From contig JACQSY010000001.1 of the NCBI GenBank assembly GCA_016211085.1, positions 1 to 37,722 of the forward strand: a stretch of 37,722 nt of DNA, in the 5' to 3' direction. Positions within the stretch are counted from its first letter, which is position 1; each line of letters begins with the position of its first letter. Under the pieces are notes generated by a model. The model was not told where the DNA came from. It did no database searches and saw only the letters and a program-made list of their open reading frames with translations. The translations under genes and the position numbers were made by a program. The DNA comes from Acidobacteriota bacterium (GTDB lineage: Bacteria > Acidobacteriota > UBA6911 > RPQK01 > JACQSY01). This document shows positions 1-8,450 of the stretch, in pieces.

Positions 1-1652
1 AGGTCTATGAAGATACTGAAGGACTGCGAATCGGTGAGCCCGTTATCGCTACCGGGAGTCCATTCGTAGTGGAACTGGGACCCGGGTTGCTGGGATCTAT
101 TTTCGACGGCATCCAAAGACCCTTGAGCGCGCTTCTCGAGCAACAGGGGGCATTCATTAAGCGAGGAAGCATGGGCCGCCCTCTGGACCGAATCCGCAAA
201 TGGGATTTCGAACCCGGCGTCCGAGTGGGAGCCAAGGTTTCCGAGGGAGATGCGCTGGGCAGGGTTCATGCCAACCCGCGCCTTTCCTACCGGATCCTGG
301 TGCCTCCCGGCATGCACGGATGGGTGGAAGAAATGCGTTCAGGCCGACTGGGGATTGAGGACCGAATTGCCGTGCTGCGCACGCAGGACCGCAATCATGA
401 AATCTCCATGCTCCAACGCTGGCCTGCACGCCAGGCGCGGCTCCACTTGGGGAGGCTCCCCGCAACGGAGCCCTTGATCACCGGGCAACGTGTCATCGAC
501 TCTTTTTTCCCGCTCGCCAAAGGGGGCACCGCCGTCATTCCCGGAGGTTTTGGAACCGGCAAGACCGTACTCGAGCAGTCTTTCGCAAAATGGATTAACG
601 CCGACGTAGTCATTTACGTCGGGTGCGGGGAACGAGGCAATGAAATGACCGAAGTGCTCCAAGAGTTTCCCGAACTCGAAGATCCCTGTACCGGCGGCAG
701 CCTCATGGACCGCACGGTGCTGATTGCCAACACTTCCAATATGCCGGTCGCAGCTCGGGAAGCCAGCATTTATACCGGTATCACCATCGCCGAGTACTTC
801 CGAGACATGGGCTACGACGTCGCTTTGCTGGCCGACTCAACCTCCCGATGGGGAGAAGCACTGCGTGAAGTTTCAGCACGGTTGGAGGAAATGCCTGGCG
901 AGGAAGGTTACCCGGCCTACCTGTTGAGCCGTTTGGCAGAGTTTTATGGCCGAGCTGGAAGAGTGAGAACGCTTGGGTCCCAAGAACGTATAGGCTCGGT
1001 GAGTGTGATCGGTGCTGTTTCCCCTCCCGGGGGAGATTTTTCAGAGCCGGTGACACAAAACTCGCTGCGGGTCACCGGCGTGTTCTGGGGGCTGGATACA
1101 GAGCTGGCGCGCCGGCGGCATTTTCCTGCCATCGATTGGTCGACCAGCTACTCCCGCTATCCCATCGGAACCTGGTTTGCTCGCTCCGTTGCCGAAGACT
1201 GGGAGGATTTCGCCAGTCGAGCGCAAGCACTGCTTCAACGCGAACAGGAACTGCAGGAAATCGTACAGCTGGTGGGAGAGGATGCGCTGACCGAATTCGA
1301 CAAGGGAGAGCTTCTGACGGGGCGCATCCTGCGTGAGGACTTTCTTCAACAATCCGCATTTTCATCCGACTCTTTTTGCGTCCCGGAGAAAACGTATTGG
1401 ATGCTGAAAAGTATTCTACTCTTCCAGGAATCTCTAATGGCGGCATTGAGGCAGGGTAAGACGCTGGGTCAGGCTGCTGATGCCTCGCTGCTGGACAAAT
1501 TGTCACAAATGCGAGAGTGGAAATCCGGGCGATATCGGGAGCAGGCCGCAGAACTGGCGGAGCAGATCAGGTCATTATTTCAAGCTTCCCACGAAATTTC
1601 TCATCGGGAACCTGCGCCGTTTGCGAAACCGCAGAGAGTGACCGAATCATGA
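1..1652 (+). CDS. atpA (ntpA): V/A-type H+/Na+-transporting ATPase subunit A (5' partial)
   Basis: This is the catalytic nucleotide-binding subunit of a rotary V/A-type ATPase, part of the cytoplasmic A3B3 head that makes or hydrolyses ATP coupled to ion flow. The reading frame is open from base 3. The first codons read VYEDTEGLR and then GEPV, which is the N-terminal domain of the family, so the gene begins outside the window; the GTG at 69 is internal ([14 protein letters not shown]). The Walker A loop GGFGTGKT lies at 543-566, and GERGNEM and [12 protein letters not shown] follow, all typical of subunit A. About 549 residues are present of a usual 580-590. The stop overlaps the start of subunit B (ATGA at 1649-1652), showing translational coupling. 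Identity is seen directly from the motifs; direction of catalysis and ion specificity cannot be judged without the c-ring gene. Confidence 0.95.
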   Translation, partial: VYEDTEGLRIGEPVIATGSPFVVELGPGLLGSIFDGIQRPLSALLEQQGAFIKRGSMGRPLDRIRKWDFEPGVRVGAKVSEGDALGRVHANPRLSYRILVPPGMHGWVEEMRSGRLGIEDRIAVLRTQDRNHEISMLQRWPARQARLHLGRLPATEPLITGQRVIDSFFPLAKGGTAVIPGGFGTGKTVLEQSFAKWINADVVIYVGCGERGNEMTEVLQEFPELEDPCTGGSLMDRTVLIANTSNMPVAAREASIYTGITIAEYFRDMGYDVALLADSTSRWGEALREVSARLEEMPGEEGYPAYLLSRLAEFYGRAGRVRTLGSQERIGSVSVIGAVSPPGGDFSEPVTQNSLRVTGVFWGLDTELARRRHFPAIDWSTSYSRYPIGTWFARSVAEDWEDFASRAQALLQREQELQEIVQLVGEDALTEFDKGELLTGRILREDFLQQSAFSSDSFCVPEKTYWMLKSILLFQESLMAALRQGKTLGQAADASLLDKLSQMREWKSGRYREQAAELAEQIRSLFQASHEISHREPAPFAKPQRVTES

Positions 1653-3064
1653 GCCCTCCAGAGACCGCACCCCTATACAGCGTCCACTATCGAACAGTCT
1701 CCTACGTTTCCGGACCTCTGCTCTTTGTAGAGAAGGTACGCAACGTCGGTTATGGAGAGATGGTTGAAGTGCACACTGCTGACGGGCGCCGGCTGGAGGG
1801 ACAGGTGCTGGAGGTGGATGCCGAGCGCGCGGTGGTTCAGGTCTTTGCGGGAACGCGGGGTCTGGACCTGGAGACGACGAGAATCCGCTTCGCCGGAGAC
1901 GTGGTGCGCCTAGGGGTCTCACTGGACATGCTGGGACGCATGTTCAATGGTTCGGGAGTACCTATTGACGGCGGCCCGCCGGTGATCGCCGATCTGCATC
2001 TCGACATTCACGGAAAGCCGATGAATCCTTCAGCCCGCTGGCATCCTTCCGATTTTATCCAGACCGGAATTTCATCCATTGACGGGCTCAACACGCTGGT
2101 TCGCGGACAGAAATTGTCCATTTTCTCCTCTTACGGACTGCCTGCCAGCGAATTGGCCGCACAAATTGCAGCCCAGGCGGAAGTTCCCAGCTCCGAAGAA
2201 CCGTTTTCCGTTGTGTTTGCGGCCATCGGCATTCCGCCACACGAAGCCAACATTTTTCGCGAGAGCTTTGAAGCAACCGGGAACATGGAGCGAAATGTTC
2301 TTTTTCTTAATCTTGCGGACGATCCGACCATTGAGAGGCTGATCGCTCCTCGAGTAGCGTTGACCACGGGAGAATACCTTGCTTTCCACCACCACCGACA
2401 TGTCCTGGTGATCTTGACCGACATGACCAATTACACAGAGGCGCTGCGTGAAGTTTCCACTGCCCGCGGAGAAATGCTGGGACGGCGGGGATACCCCAGC
2501 TATCTTTATACGGATCTTGCGTCTATTTACGAACGAGCCGGTCGAATCAAAGGGGGTAACGGGTCTCTCACTCAACTCATTATTCTGACCATGCCCGATG
2601 ACGACATCACCCATCCAGTCCCAGATCTTACTGGCTACATCACCGAAGGACAAATCGTGCTCTCGCGCGATCTGCATCGCAAGAGTATTTACCCCCCCGT
2701 TGACATTCTGCCTTCCCTTTCCCGGTTGATGAACTCGGGAATCGGAGAAAAGAAAACCCGCGGTGACCACCGCCAGGTGGCGGACCAGCTTTATGCACTG
2801 TATGCGCGCGGCTGTGACTTGAGAAGGCTGGCAGCTATCGTGGGGGATGCTGCTCTTTCCGGTAGAGATCGCGTTTGCCTGAGTTTTGCAGCGCGGCTGG
2901 AACGCTCGTTCATAAATCAATCCGGCAAACGAACGATCGAGCAGACTTTGGATGAGGCCTGGAAGCTGCTATCACTTTTCAGCGCTTCTGAACTGAAAAG
3001 AATTCATTCGAAGTTTCTCGAGCAATATCATAACTACGGGGGAAAAGCCGATGCCGAGCCTTAG
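1649..3064 (+). CDS. atpB (ntpB): V/A-type ATPase subunit B
   Basis: Regulatory, non-catalytic subunit of the A3B3 head, 471 residues, the usual family length. The start is the ATG at 1649 overlapping the subunit A stop; a longer open frame runs upstream inside subunit A but has no family homology. Family features visible are the N-terminal barrel ([17 protein letters not shown]), [15 protein letters not shown], and the degenerate nucleotide loop [16 protein letters not shown] where subunit A has its P-loop. The segments [14 protein letters not shown] and [16 protein letters not shown] are strongly conserved in B subunits. It lies between A and D in the order A-B-D common in bacterial V/A operons, and its 3' end overlaps the D gene by 14 nt. 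Large open frames on the opposite strand here are shadows. Confidence 0.95.
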   Translation: MSPPETAPLYSVHYRTVSYVSGPLLFVEKVRNVGYGEMVEVHTADGRRLEGQVLEVDAERAVVQVFAGTRGLDLETTRIRFAGDVVRLGVSLDMLGRMFNGSGVPIDGGPPVIADLHLDIHGKPMNPSARWHPSDFIQTGISSIDGLNTLVRGQKLSIFSSYGLPASELAAQIAAQAEVPSSEEPFSVVFAAIGIPPHEANIFRESFEATGNMERNVLFLNLADDPTIERLIAPRVALTTGEYLAFHHHRHVLVILTDMTNYTEALREVSTARGEMLGRRGYPSYLYTDLASIYERAGRIKGGNGSLTQLIILTMPDDDITHPVPDLTGYITEGQIVLSRDLHRKSIYPPVDILPSLSRLMNSGIGEKKTRGDHRQVADQLYALYARGCDLRRLAAIVGDAALSGRDRVCLSFAARLERSFINQSGKRTIEQTLDEAWKLLSLFSASELKRIHSKFLEQYHNYGGKADAEP

Positions 3065-3686
3065 CGGTGTTCGCACGACGCGCGCAGAGCTGGTGGCCAC
3101 AAGACATCGCATCGCGCTGGCTCGCAGAGGATGCGAGCTGCTCGAAGAAAAGCGCAACGCTCTCTGGAAGGAGTTTCGTCGCTCGGCAGAACAAGCCATT
3201 CACGATGGAACCCAACTGGAACAAATCGCGGGCGCTGCTGCCCTGGCGCTGTCTCGTGCGGTGGCCGTGGATGGGCCCCCAGCGGTCCAGTCCGCAGCTC
3301 TAGCCCCTGAGCCCCAGCCACCGTTGGAAATCTCGACGGTGAACGTCATGGGCGTGCGCGTGCCCCTGATCGGCCCCATTCGCTTCCGTCGCAGTCTTTT
3401 GGGTCGCGGCTACAGTTTGAGCACCACCTCAACGCGCATCGATGCTGCCGCCGCCGCTTTTGAGGAACAGCTGGAAAAAGTCGTTCAGCTGGCTGCGACC
3501 GAAATGCGCCTCCGCTGCCTGGCTGACGAAATCCGCAGGACCAACCGGCTCATCCATACGTTCGAGCAAGTGCTCCTGCCGCGCCTGGAGAAAACGCGTG
3601 ACCAGATCCAGTTGATCCTGGACGAGCGCCAGCGCGAGGAACTGCTTCGGATCCGAAAATTCCAGCTGAAGATCCAACGGCCCTGA
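3051..3686 (+). CDS. atpD (ntpD): V/A-type ATPase subunit D (central stalk)
   Basis: Central rotor-shaft subunit, 211 residues, a normal length. The N terminus ([31 protein letters not shown]) and the C-terminal half (about residues 135-205, including [19 protein letters not shown]) are the two long helices that form the antiparallel coiled coil inside the A3B3 head. The ATG at 3051 overlaps the end of subunit B by 14 nt, so translation is probably coupled. No other stalk or membrane subunit follows; the remaining subunits (E, C, F, K, I types) must lie left of the window or elsewhere. A 195-nt gap with a promoter separates it from the hydrogenase genes. Assignment is from the conserved termini and the operon order. 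Confidence 0.93.
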   Translation: MPSLSGVRTTRAELVATRHRIALARRGCELLEEKRNALWKEFRRSAEQAIHDGTQLEQIAGAAALALSRAVAVDGPPAVQSAALAPEPQPPLEISTVNVMGVRVPLIGPIRFRRSLLGRGYSLSTTSTRIDAAAAAFEEQLEKVVQLAATEMRLRCLADEIRRTNRLIHTFEQVLLPRLEKTRDQIQLILDERQREELLRIRKFQLKIQRP

Positions 3687-3749
3687 ATCGGCTTCCCCAA
3701 ATCATCCTTTCAAGCCTGACGCTCCAAAACTCGAGTTCCCGAGACTTTC

Positions 3750-3763
3750 GTTGCAAAAGCAAC
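3750..3763. promoter_or_regulatory. Candidate upstream activator dyad
   Basis: A short perfect dyad, GTTGC-aaaa-GCAAC, lies about 75-90 nt upstream of the start site predicted from the sigma-54 promoter at 3813. That is within the usual reach of NtrC-family enhancers. It could also be a weak hairpin after the ATPase operon. Only one copy was noticed, so this is a tentative call. Confidence 0.25.
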
Positions 3764-3812
3764 AGCCCTGCTTTAGCGGCAACATTTTCGGCAATGATTT
3801 GGCATTAATTAA

Positions 3813-3827
3813 TGGCACACGGATTGC
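3813..3827 (+). promoter_or_regulatory. Sigma-54 (-24/-12) promoter of the hydrogenase operon
   Basis: The sequence TGGCACACGGATTGC matches the RpoN consensus TGGCAC-N5-TTGC at every fixed position, with the GG and GC doublets at the required spacing. It lies 55 nt before the small-subunit start, which puts transcription initiation near base 3839 and leaves a leader of about 43 nt. The upstream side is AT-rich (ATTAATTAAT at 3804-3813), suitable for DNA bending. Transcription would depend on RpoN and an NtrC-type activator; one such activator is encoded at 29780-31162. Promoter identity is from sequence match, with no expression evidence. Confidence 0.75.
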
Positions 3828-3871
3828 CCCCAGGAGGGCGAAAGGAAACGAGCGAAAAAGCCAGATTGAAC

Positions 3872-3876
3872 GGAGG
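3872..3876 (+). promoter_or_regulatory. Strong ribosome binding site of hydrogenase small subunit
   Basis: GGAGG lies 5 nt before the ATG at 3882. It fixes the start of the small subunit and places the twin-arginine motif about 20 residues into the protein. Confidence 0.7.
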
Positions 3877-3881
3877 AATTC

Positions 3882-5021
3882 ATGGGAACTCTGGATTTCT
3901 TGAGCGCTTACGAAAAAGGATCTTTGCTCAATCGGACCGCTGACCGGCGAGAGTTCCTCCGCTTTTGCGGGAGAATGACGGTTTTGCTGGGCTTATCGCA
4001 ATCAGCCATCTCGCGGGTGGTCGCCGCTTTGGAGGGAGCCGTTCAACAACACCGGCCTTCGGTCATCTGGCTGGAGTTTCAGGACTGCGCAGGAAACACA
4101 GAGTCGTTTACCCGCGCCAACGCCCCGTCGGTCGCTGAAGCTGTGTTGGAGTCCATTTCTCTCGACTATCACGAGACCCTGATGGCTGCGGCCGGAGATC
4201 GGGCAGAGCAGGCTCGGCACGAAGCGCTGGAGGCAAACCGGGGCAACCTGATTGTGGTGGTCGAAGGCTCCATTCCCACAAAAGAAGAAGGTGTGTACTG
4301 CACGATTGGCGGGAAAACGGCGCTGCAGATTGTCAAGGAAATTGAGCCATATGCCATGGCCTTTGTTGCCGTCGGGACCTGTGCCTCGTTCGGCGGTCTG
4401 CCGCAGGCAAATCCCAATCCCACCGGCGCTGTAGCCCTGGAGGATATCATACAGACCCGTCCGGTAATTAATCTCCCCGGTTGTCCTGCCAATCCCGACG
4501 TCCTGATGGGAGTCCTGGTGCATTACCTTGTGTTCGGTCGTCTTCCTGAAGTGGATGCCCAAAAGCGTCCTTTGTTTGCCTACGGAAAAAGAATTCACGA
4601 CACCTGCGAGCGCCGGCCTCATTATGACGCCGGCCAGTTTGCGCTTGCCTTTGACGACTACGGAGCGCGAGAGGGTTACTGCCTTTACAAGCTGGGCTGC
4701 AAGGGCCCGCAAACCTATAACATTTGCGCTGCCTGGCGTTGGAATTCTTCGGCAAGCTGGCCTGTAAAAGCGGGCCATCCTTGCATCGGCTGCTCCGAAA
4801 GACAGTTTTGGGATCGCTTCACTCCTTTTTACGAGAGGTTGCCGGAAGTCGGTGGATTCGGGGTTGAGGAACGTGCCGACACCGTCGGAGGAGCAGTCGT
4901 TGGGCTTACCGCTGCCGCAGTCGCCGCGCATGCCGCGTACACTGCCATGGTCAAAAAAGCAGAGAAGAAAGCTGAAGAGACTGCGCTCTCAGAATCAGAA
5001 GAGGATTCCGTAGAAAGCTGA
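3882..5021 (+). CDS. [NiFe] uptake hydrogenase small (Fe-S) subunit, group 1, Tat-type
   Basis: Electron-transfer subunit of a membrane-bound H2-oxidising hydrogenase, 379 residues. A twin-arginine motif (RREFLRF, residues 22-28) and following hydrophobic stretch indicate Tat export of the folded dimer. A C-terminal membrane helix (about 335-357) and an acidic tail anchor it. Distal-cluster ligands are H239, C242, C267 and C273; medial-cluster cysteines are C282, C301 and C304. Proximal-cluster residues are C69, C167 and C201, but the fourth expected cysteine (CxxC) is N72 in the motif DCAGNTES. The two extra cysteines of the O2-tolerant 4Fe-3S type are glycines (G71, G172). It resembles HybO/HupS-type proteins; the exact subgroup (1d, 1e, 1f or a relative) is not resolvable by eye. 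First gene after the sigma-54 promoter. Confidence 0.93.
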   Translation: MGTLDFLSAYEKGSLLNRTADRREFLRFCGRMTVLLGLSQSAISRVVAALEGAVQQHRPSVIWLEFQDCAGNTESFTRANAPSVAEAVLESISLDYHETLMAAAGDRAEQARHEALEANRGNLIVVVEGSIPTKEEGVYCTIGGKTALQIVKEIEPYAMAFVAVGTCASFGGLPQANPNPTGAVALEDIIQTRPVINLPGCPANPDVLMGVLVHYLVFGRLPEVDAQKRPLFAYGKRIHDTCERRPHYDAGQFALAFDDYGAREGYCLYKLGCKGPQTYNICAAWRWNSSASWPVKAGHPCIGCSERQFWDRFTPFYERLPEVGGFGVEERADTVGGAVVGLTAAAVAAHAAYTAMVKKAEKKAEETALSESEEDSVES

Positions 5022-5041
5022 AAGAGGTTGGAGAGATTGCC

Positions 5042-6754
5042 ATGCCGCGAATTGTTGTTGACCCGATGACGCGAATCGAAGGCCACCTTCGCATTGAGGC
5101 TGAAGTTGAGAATGGACAAATCCGCCGGGCTTACTCTTCGGCCACCATGTGGCGGGGTGTCGAAAAAATCTTGATTGGCCGAGACCCGCGTGACGCCTGG
5201 GCCTTCACCCAAAGGATTTGCGGCGTCTGCACCACCGTGCACGCCTTTGCCTCAATTCGAGCCGTTGAAAATGCCCTCGGCATCGAGGTGACTCCCCTCG
5301 CACAGGCTGTCCGCAATCTGATCCTTGCTACGCAAAACGTGCACGATCACACCATGCATTTTTACCACCTCCATGCGCTGGACTGGGTGAACGTTCCTAA
5401 CGCGCTCAAAGCCGATGCTTCCAAGACGTCAACTCTGGCCCAATCGTTGTCGTCATGGCCGAATTCGAGTCCCGGTTATTTCCGAGATGTTCAAAAGAAA
5501 CTGAGCAAGCTGGTCGAGTCAGGGCAGTTGGGGATTTTTGCCAACGCATACTGGAGCCATCCGGCATACCGGCTTCCGGCCGAAGTCGACCTGCTGGGTG
5601 TGACCCATTATCTGGAAGCCCTGGAGTGGCAGCGGCACGTCATTCGTGTGCTGACCCTGCTCGGGGGCAAAGACCCTCATCCTAATTTTCTCGTCGGGGG
5701 TGTTCCTCTTTCTGTAAACCTCTCATCGCCTTCGGTGGTGAACACGGAAGTTCTTTCCTCAATCAAGACCCACCTCGACCAGATCCGCGAGTTTACAGAG
5801 CAGGTTTACATCCCGGACCTGCTCGCGATCGCGGGCTTTTACAAAGAATGGGCACAGTGGGGCAAAGGAGTGGGAAACTATCTTTCTTACGGAGAACTCC
5901 CCCAGGGAACGACCTTTGATCTGGAACAGCTTTTCCTTCCCCGGGGAGCTATTCTTGACCAGGACCTGTCGCTGGTTCATGACGTAGACCCGGAAGATCC
6001 CCAGCAGATTCAGGAGGCGGTGGCTCATTCATGGTATCGATATTCATCGAACCAGCCGCTGCTTCATCCCCATCAAGGAGAAACTGAGCCACACTACACG
6101 GGTCCTAAGCCACCCTACAAACAGCTCAAGGTTGAAGAACAGTACAGCTGGCTGAAGTCCCCGCGCTGGAAAGGCCGCAGCATGGAGGTGGGACCGCTTT
6201 CTCGCATGCTGGTAGCTTACGCAAAGGGCCATCCCGCCGTAAAACAAAAAATCACCGCCTTGCTGAACCGTCTTGACCTCCCGGTAGGGGCCCTCTTTTC
6301 CACACTGGGGCGAACCGCAGCACGTGGAGTCGAGGCGTGGGTGCTGGCGGAATATCTCTCTGATATTTACGACCGCGTTCTCTCGTTGATACGGAACGGG
6401 AACACGAGCACGTTCAGGCCCGAACGTTGGGAGCCGTCACAATGGCCCGCGGAGGCACGCGGTTTCGGTTACATGGAAGCTCCTCGCGGCGCTCTGGGTC
6501 ACTGGGTCACTATCCGTGACGGCAAGATTGCCCAGTACCAAATCGTAGTTCCTTCAACCTGGAACGGGGGACCGCGTGACTCGAAAAATCAGCCGGGGCC
6601 CTATGAAGCGGCCTTGGAAGGAACTCCTGTGGCTCGTCCGGAGATGCCGCTGGAGATCCTCCGCACCATTCATTCTTTTGATCCTTGTATGGCGTGTGCA
6701 GCTCACCTTTACGATCCTTCTGGAAAAGAAATCGTAGAGGTACGCGTTCAATAG
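5042..6754 (+). CDS. [NiFe] uptake hydrogenase large (catalytic) subunit
   Basis: Catalytic subunit holding the NiFe(CN)2CO site that splits H2; 570 residues, normal for group 1. The N-terminal nickel motif is RICGVC (C60, C63) followed by TTVHAFAS, and the C-terminal one is DPCMACAAH (C549, C552, H555). All four nickel-binding cysteines are present. Fifteen residues follow H555 (LYDP... to VRVQ); in this family such a tail is removed by an endopeptidase after nickel insertion, and the matching protease gene is at 7474. It lies 20 nt after the small subunit and is co-transcribed with it. It carries no signal of its own and would be exported attached to the small subunit. The gene overlaps no credible competing frame. 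Confidence 0.96.
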   Translation: MPRIVVDPMTRIEGHLRIEAEVENGQIRRAYSSATMWRGVEKILIGRDPRDAWAFTQRICGVCTTVHAFASIRAVENALGIEVTPLAQAVRNLILATQNVHDHTMHFYHLHALDWVNVPNALKADASKTSTLAQSLSSWPNSSPGYFRDVQKKLSKLVESGQLGIFANAYWSHPAYRLPAEVDLLGVTHYLEALEWQRHVIRVLTLLGGKDPHPNFLVGGVPLSVNLSSPSVVNTEVLSSIKTHLDQIREFTEQVYIPDLLAIAGFYKEWAQWGKGVGNYLSYGELPQGTTFDLEQLFLPRGAILDQDLSLVHDVDPEDPQQIQEAVAHSWYRYSSNQPLLHPHQGETEPHYTGPKPPYKQLKVEEQYSWLKSPRWKGRSMEVGPLSRMLVAYAKGHPAVKQKITALLNRLDLPVGALFSTLGRTAARGVEAWVLAEYLSDIYDRVLSLIRNGNTSTFRPERWEPSQWPAEARGFGYMEAPRGALGHWVTIRDGKIAQYQIVVPSTWNGGPRDSKNQPGPYEAALEGTPVARPEMPLEILRTIHSFDPCMACAAHLYDPSGKEIVEVRVQ

Positions 6755-6762
6755 AGGCTCAG

Positions 6763-7467
6763 GTGAAGACACGTTCCAACGGCACATCCAGAATTTTTTC
6801 CATGCGCATCTGGGAATTGCCAGTACGTCTGACCCACTGGATCATGACGATCTGTGTCGCGGTCACCGGCGTGACCGGCTATTTAATAGGGACCCCTCTC
6901 TTTTCCCAACCAGGAGAAGCTTCTTCTCTCTACAGTTTTGGAACCCTGCGATTCGTACACTTTCTCGCCGGCTATGTACTTTTGTCGGCGTTTCTGCTCC
7001 GGGTCTACTGGGGCTTTATCGGAAATAAGTATGCTCGCTGGAGCAGCATGCTTCCGTTGCATCGCAAGAGCTGGCAAGCAATCGGGGAAGAGTTCCTTTA
7101 CCTGCTGAGGCCGCGCGGCCCTATGCCTGTTTACAGAGGACACGCGCCGCTGGCCGGCGTCAGTTACTTTGTTCTCTACCTCGGTTTGGCGTTTGCGCTG
7201 CTGAGTGGATTTACGCTATATGCGCAGGCGGGTTACTCGCCGGTCTGGCGCACATTCGGGGCCCTGGCATTGGCTCTATTCGGCAACCATCTGAACACGG
7301 TGCGGCTGTTGCATCACCTCACACTCTGGTTCTTCACGCTCTTTTTGATCATCCACCTTTATCTCGTCATCTACACCGACCTCTTCAGCCGTACCAATGA
7401 AGTCGACGCCATGATCTCAGGTAGAAAGTTTGCGGTGCGCGATGAACTCTCACCATTTAGCGACTGA
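6763..7467 (+). CDS. Ni/Fe-hydrogenase b-type cytochrome subunit
   Basis: Di-heme membrane cytochrome that receives electrons from the small subunit and passes them to quinone. About 234 residues with four hydrophobic helices (roughly 22-44, 62-84, 133-153 and 183-205). Candidate heme ligands lie in helices: H25 (VRLTHW), H66 (RFVHFLAGY), H184/H185 and H198. The motif WELPVRLTHW is a hallmark of the HupC/HyaC/HydC family. I chose the GTG at 6763 because GAGG lies just upstream at 6754-6757; the ATG at 6802 would also give a complete family protein (about 221 residues). The open frame continues back into the large subunit, but that part has no homology. It sits 8 nt behind the large subunit and 6 nt ahead of the protease. 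Confidence 0.9.
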   Translation: MKTRSNGTSRIFSMRIWELPVRLTHWIMTICVAVTGVTGYLIGTPLFSQPGEASSLYSFGTLRFVHFLAGYVLLSAFLLRVYWGFIGNKYARWSSMLPLHRKSWQAIGEEFLYLLRPRGPMPVYRGHAPLAGVSYFVLYLGLAFALLSGFTLYAQAGYSPVWRTFGALALALFGNHLNTVRLLHHLTLWFFTLFLIIHLYLVIYTDLFSRTNEVDAMISGRKFAVRDELSPFSD

Positions 7468-7473
7468 GCCGTC

Positions 7474-7944
7474 ATGCCTGAGCCTTCTGTGATAGTCCTG
7501 GGCCTGGGCAACCTTCTGTTGGCTGATGAGGGCCTGGGAATTCATGCAATGCGGCAGCTGGAGCAAAGCTTTCGCCATCCCAACCTGACCTATTGCGATG
7601 GCGGTACCAGAGGGATTTCACTGCTTCCCTATGTGGCCGAAGCCTCCCACATCCTCTTCCTCGACTGCATTGCTGCCGACACAGCGCCGGGAACCGTCAT
7701 TGAGATCAAAGGGCGCAAACTGCGAGTTTCCCGGGGGGTTAAGATTTCGGTTCACGATGTAGGCCTCGCCGAGCTCTTGACGTTGCTCGTTTGGCGCAAT
7801 CCGAAGCAACGCCTGCACCTGATAGGAATGGTTCCTGCCTCCCTAGAGTGGGGCACTGAGCTATCAAGATGTGTTGGCCAAAAAATGCCTGTAATGCTGC
7901 GGCGAGCAGAAAAGGTGCTCAAAGGATGGCTGCGCAGGTCTTAA
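7474..7944 (+). CDS. Hydrogenase maturation endopeptidase (HyaD/HybD/HupD family)
   Basis: Nickel-dependent check-point protease that cuts the C-terminal tail of the hydrogenase large subunit after the active site is complete. 156 residues, the usual size. The opening VIVLGLGNLLLADEGLGIHA is the family signature. The three nickel-sensing residues known from HybD (E16, D62, H93) correspond to E19, D64 (FLDCIAAD) and H94 (SVHDVGL). Its expected substrate, with a 15-residue tail after DPCMACAAH, is encoded two genes upstream, so target and protease are matched in one operon. Its stop lies within the ribosome binding site of hypC. Confidence 0.94.
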   Translation: MPEPSVIVLGLGNLLLADEGLGIHAMRQLEQSFRHPNLTYCDGGTRGISLLPYVAEASHILFLDCIAADTAPGTVIEIKGRKLRVSRGVKISVHDVGLAELLTLLVWRNPKQRLHLIGMVPASLEWGTELSRCVGQKMPVMLRRAEKVLKGWLRRS

Positions 7945-7949
7945 AGGAG
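7943..7949 (+). promoter_or_regulatory. Ribosome binding site setting the hypC start
   Basis: AAAGGAG lies 5 nt before the ATG at 7955 and overlaps the protease stop codon. This spacing favours the ATG at 7955 over the in-frame GTG two codons earlier (7949), which matters because HypC needs cysteine as its second residue. Confidence 0.6.
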
Positions 7950-7954
7950 TGGTT

Positions 7955-8224
7955 ATGTGTCTGGGCGTGCCTGGAGAAGTGTTGAACGTGCAGAGAGACC
8001 CTGGTTCAGGATTGGCTCGAGGAGAGGTGCGCTTTGGCGGCATCGTCAAGGAGGTCAACCTGTCCTATACCCCCGAAGTCCAACCGGGTGACTATGTCGT
8101 CGTGCACGTAGGATTTTCAATCAGCCGGCTGAACGAGGCTGAAGCGAAAAAGGCGCTCCGATACCTGAACCAGATCGGAGCACTGTCCGAACAACTGCCT
8201 GACGAACCTCCGTCCCCAGAATGA
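7955..8224 (+). CDS. hypC: Hydrogenase maturation chaperone HypC
   Basis: Small OB-fold chaperone that carries the Fe(CN)2CO unit with HypD and delivers it to the large-subunit precursor. 89 residues beginning MCLGVPGEV. The cysteine at position 2, which becomes N-terminal after Met removal, is essential in known HypC proteins and present here. The conserved core PGDYVVVHVGFSISRLNEAEA follows the family pattern (HVGFAI.. in others). The start is ATG 7955, supported by the upstream AAAGGAG. A second, HypC-like gene follows 10 nt later. Confidence 0.93.
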   Translation: MCLGVPGEVLNVQRDPGSGLARGEVRFGGIVKEVNLSYTPEVQPGDYVVVHVGFSISRLNEAEAKKALRYLNQIGALSEQLPDEPPSPE

Positions 8225-8234
8225 AGGAGTCTCT

Positions 8235-8450
8235 GTGCGTAGCGAGGACCAGGTGTTTGAGGCACGTGTTGAGTCATTACGTGAAGGTCCTTCAGGACCC
8301 GAGGCCTGTATTTCCGTAAGAGGAGCTCGTTGGTACGTAAGCCTGTCCCTTCTCGATTCAGTGCAAGCCGGCGATTATGTGCTGGTACAGGGAAAGGTCG
8401 CGCTCGGTGTTTTGCATCCGCCGTACCGTATCGATCATGAAATACCTTGA
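8235..8450 (+). CDS. Small HypC/HupF-like OB-fold protein lacking Cys2
   Basis: A 71-residue protein starting at GTG 8235 with AAGGAG at 8224-8229. Its middle (WYVSLSLLDSVQAGDYVLVQGKVALGVL) has the strand pattern and the AGDYVLVQ element of HypC (PGDYVVVH), suggesting a second HypC-family member. It lacks the N-terminal MCL(x)P motif and contains only one cysteine (ACISV), so it cannot hold the Fe(CN)2CO group through Cys2 as HypC does. It lies between hypC and hypD and its end overlaps hypD by 14 nt. It may be an accessory chaperone for HypC-HypD or a divergent duplicate. The gene is probably real because of its ribosome site and tight packing; its role is unknown. Confidence 0.65.
   Translation: MRSEDQVFEARVESLREGPSGPEACISVRGARWYVSLSLLDSVQAGDYVLVQGKVALGVLHPPYRIDHEIP

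Noticed and set aside
2072..2920. 282-residue open frame antisense to V/A ATPase subunit B
   Set aside because: It lies entirely inside a strongly conserved gene on the other strand and has no recognisable domain or ribosome site.
4002..4931. 309-residue open frame antisense to the hydrogenase small subunit
   Set aside because: Shadow of a gene with clear Fe-S ligand motifs; its translation shows no domain.
8377..8436. Upstream extension of hypD inside the HypC-like gene
   Set aside because: The conserved HypD N terminus begins at ATG 8437; the extension has no homology.
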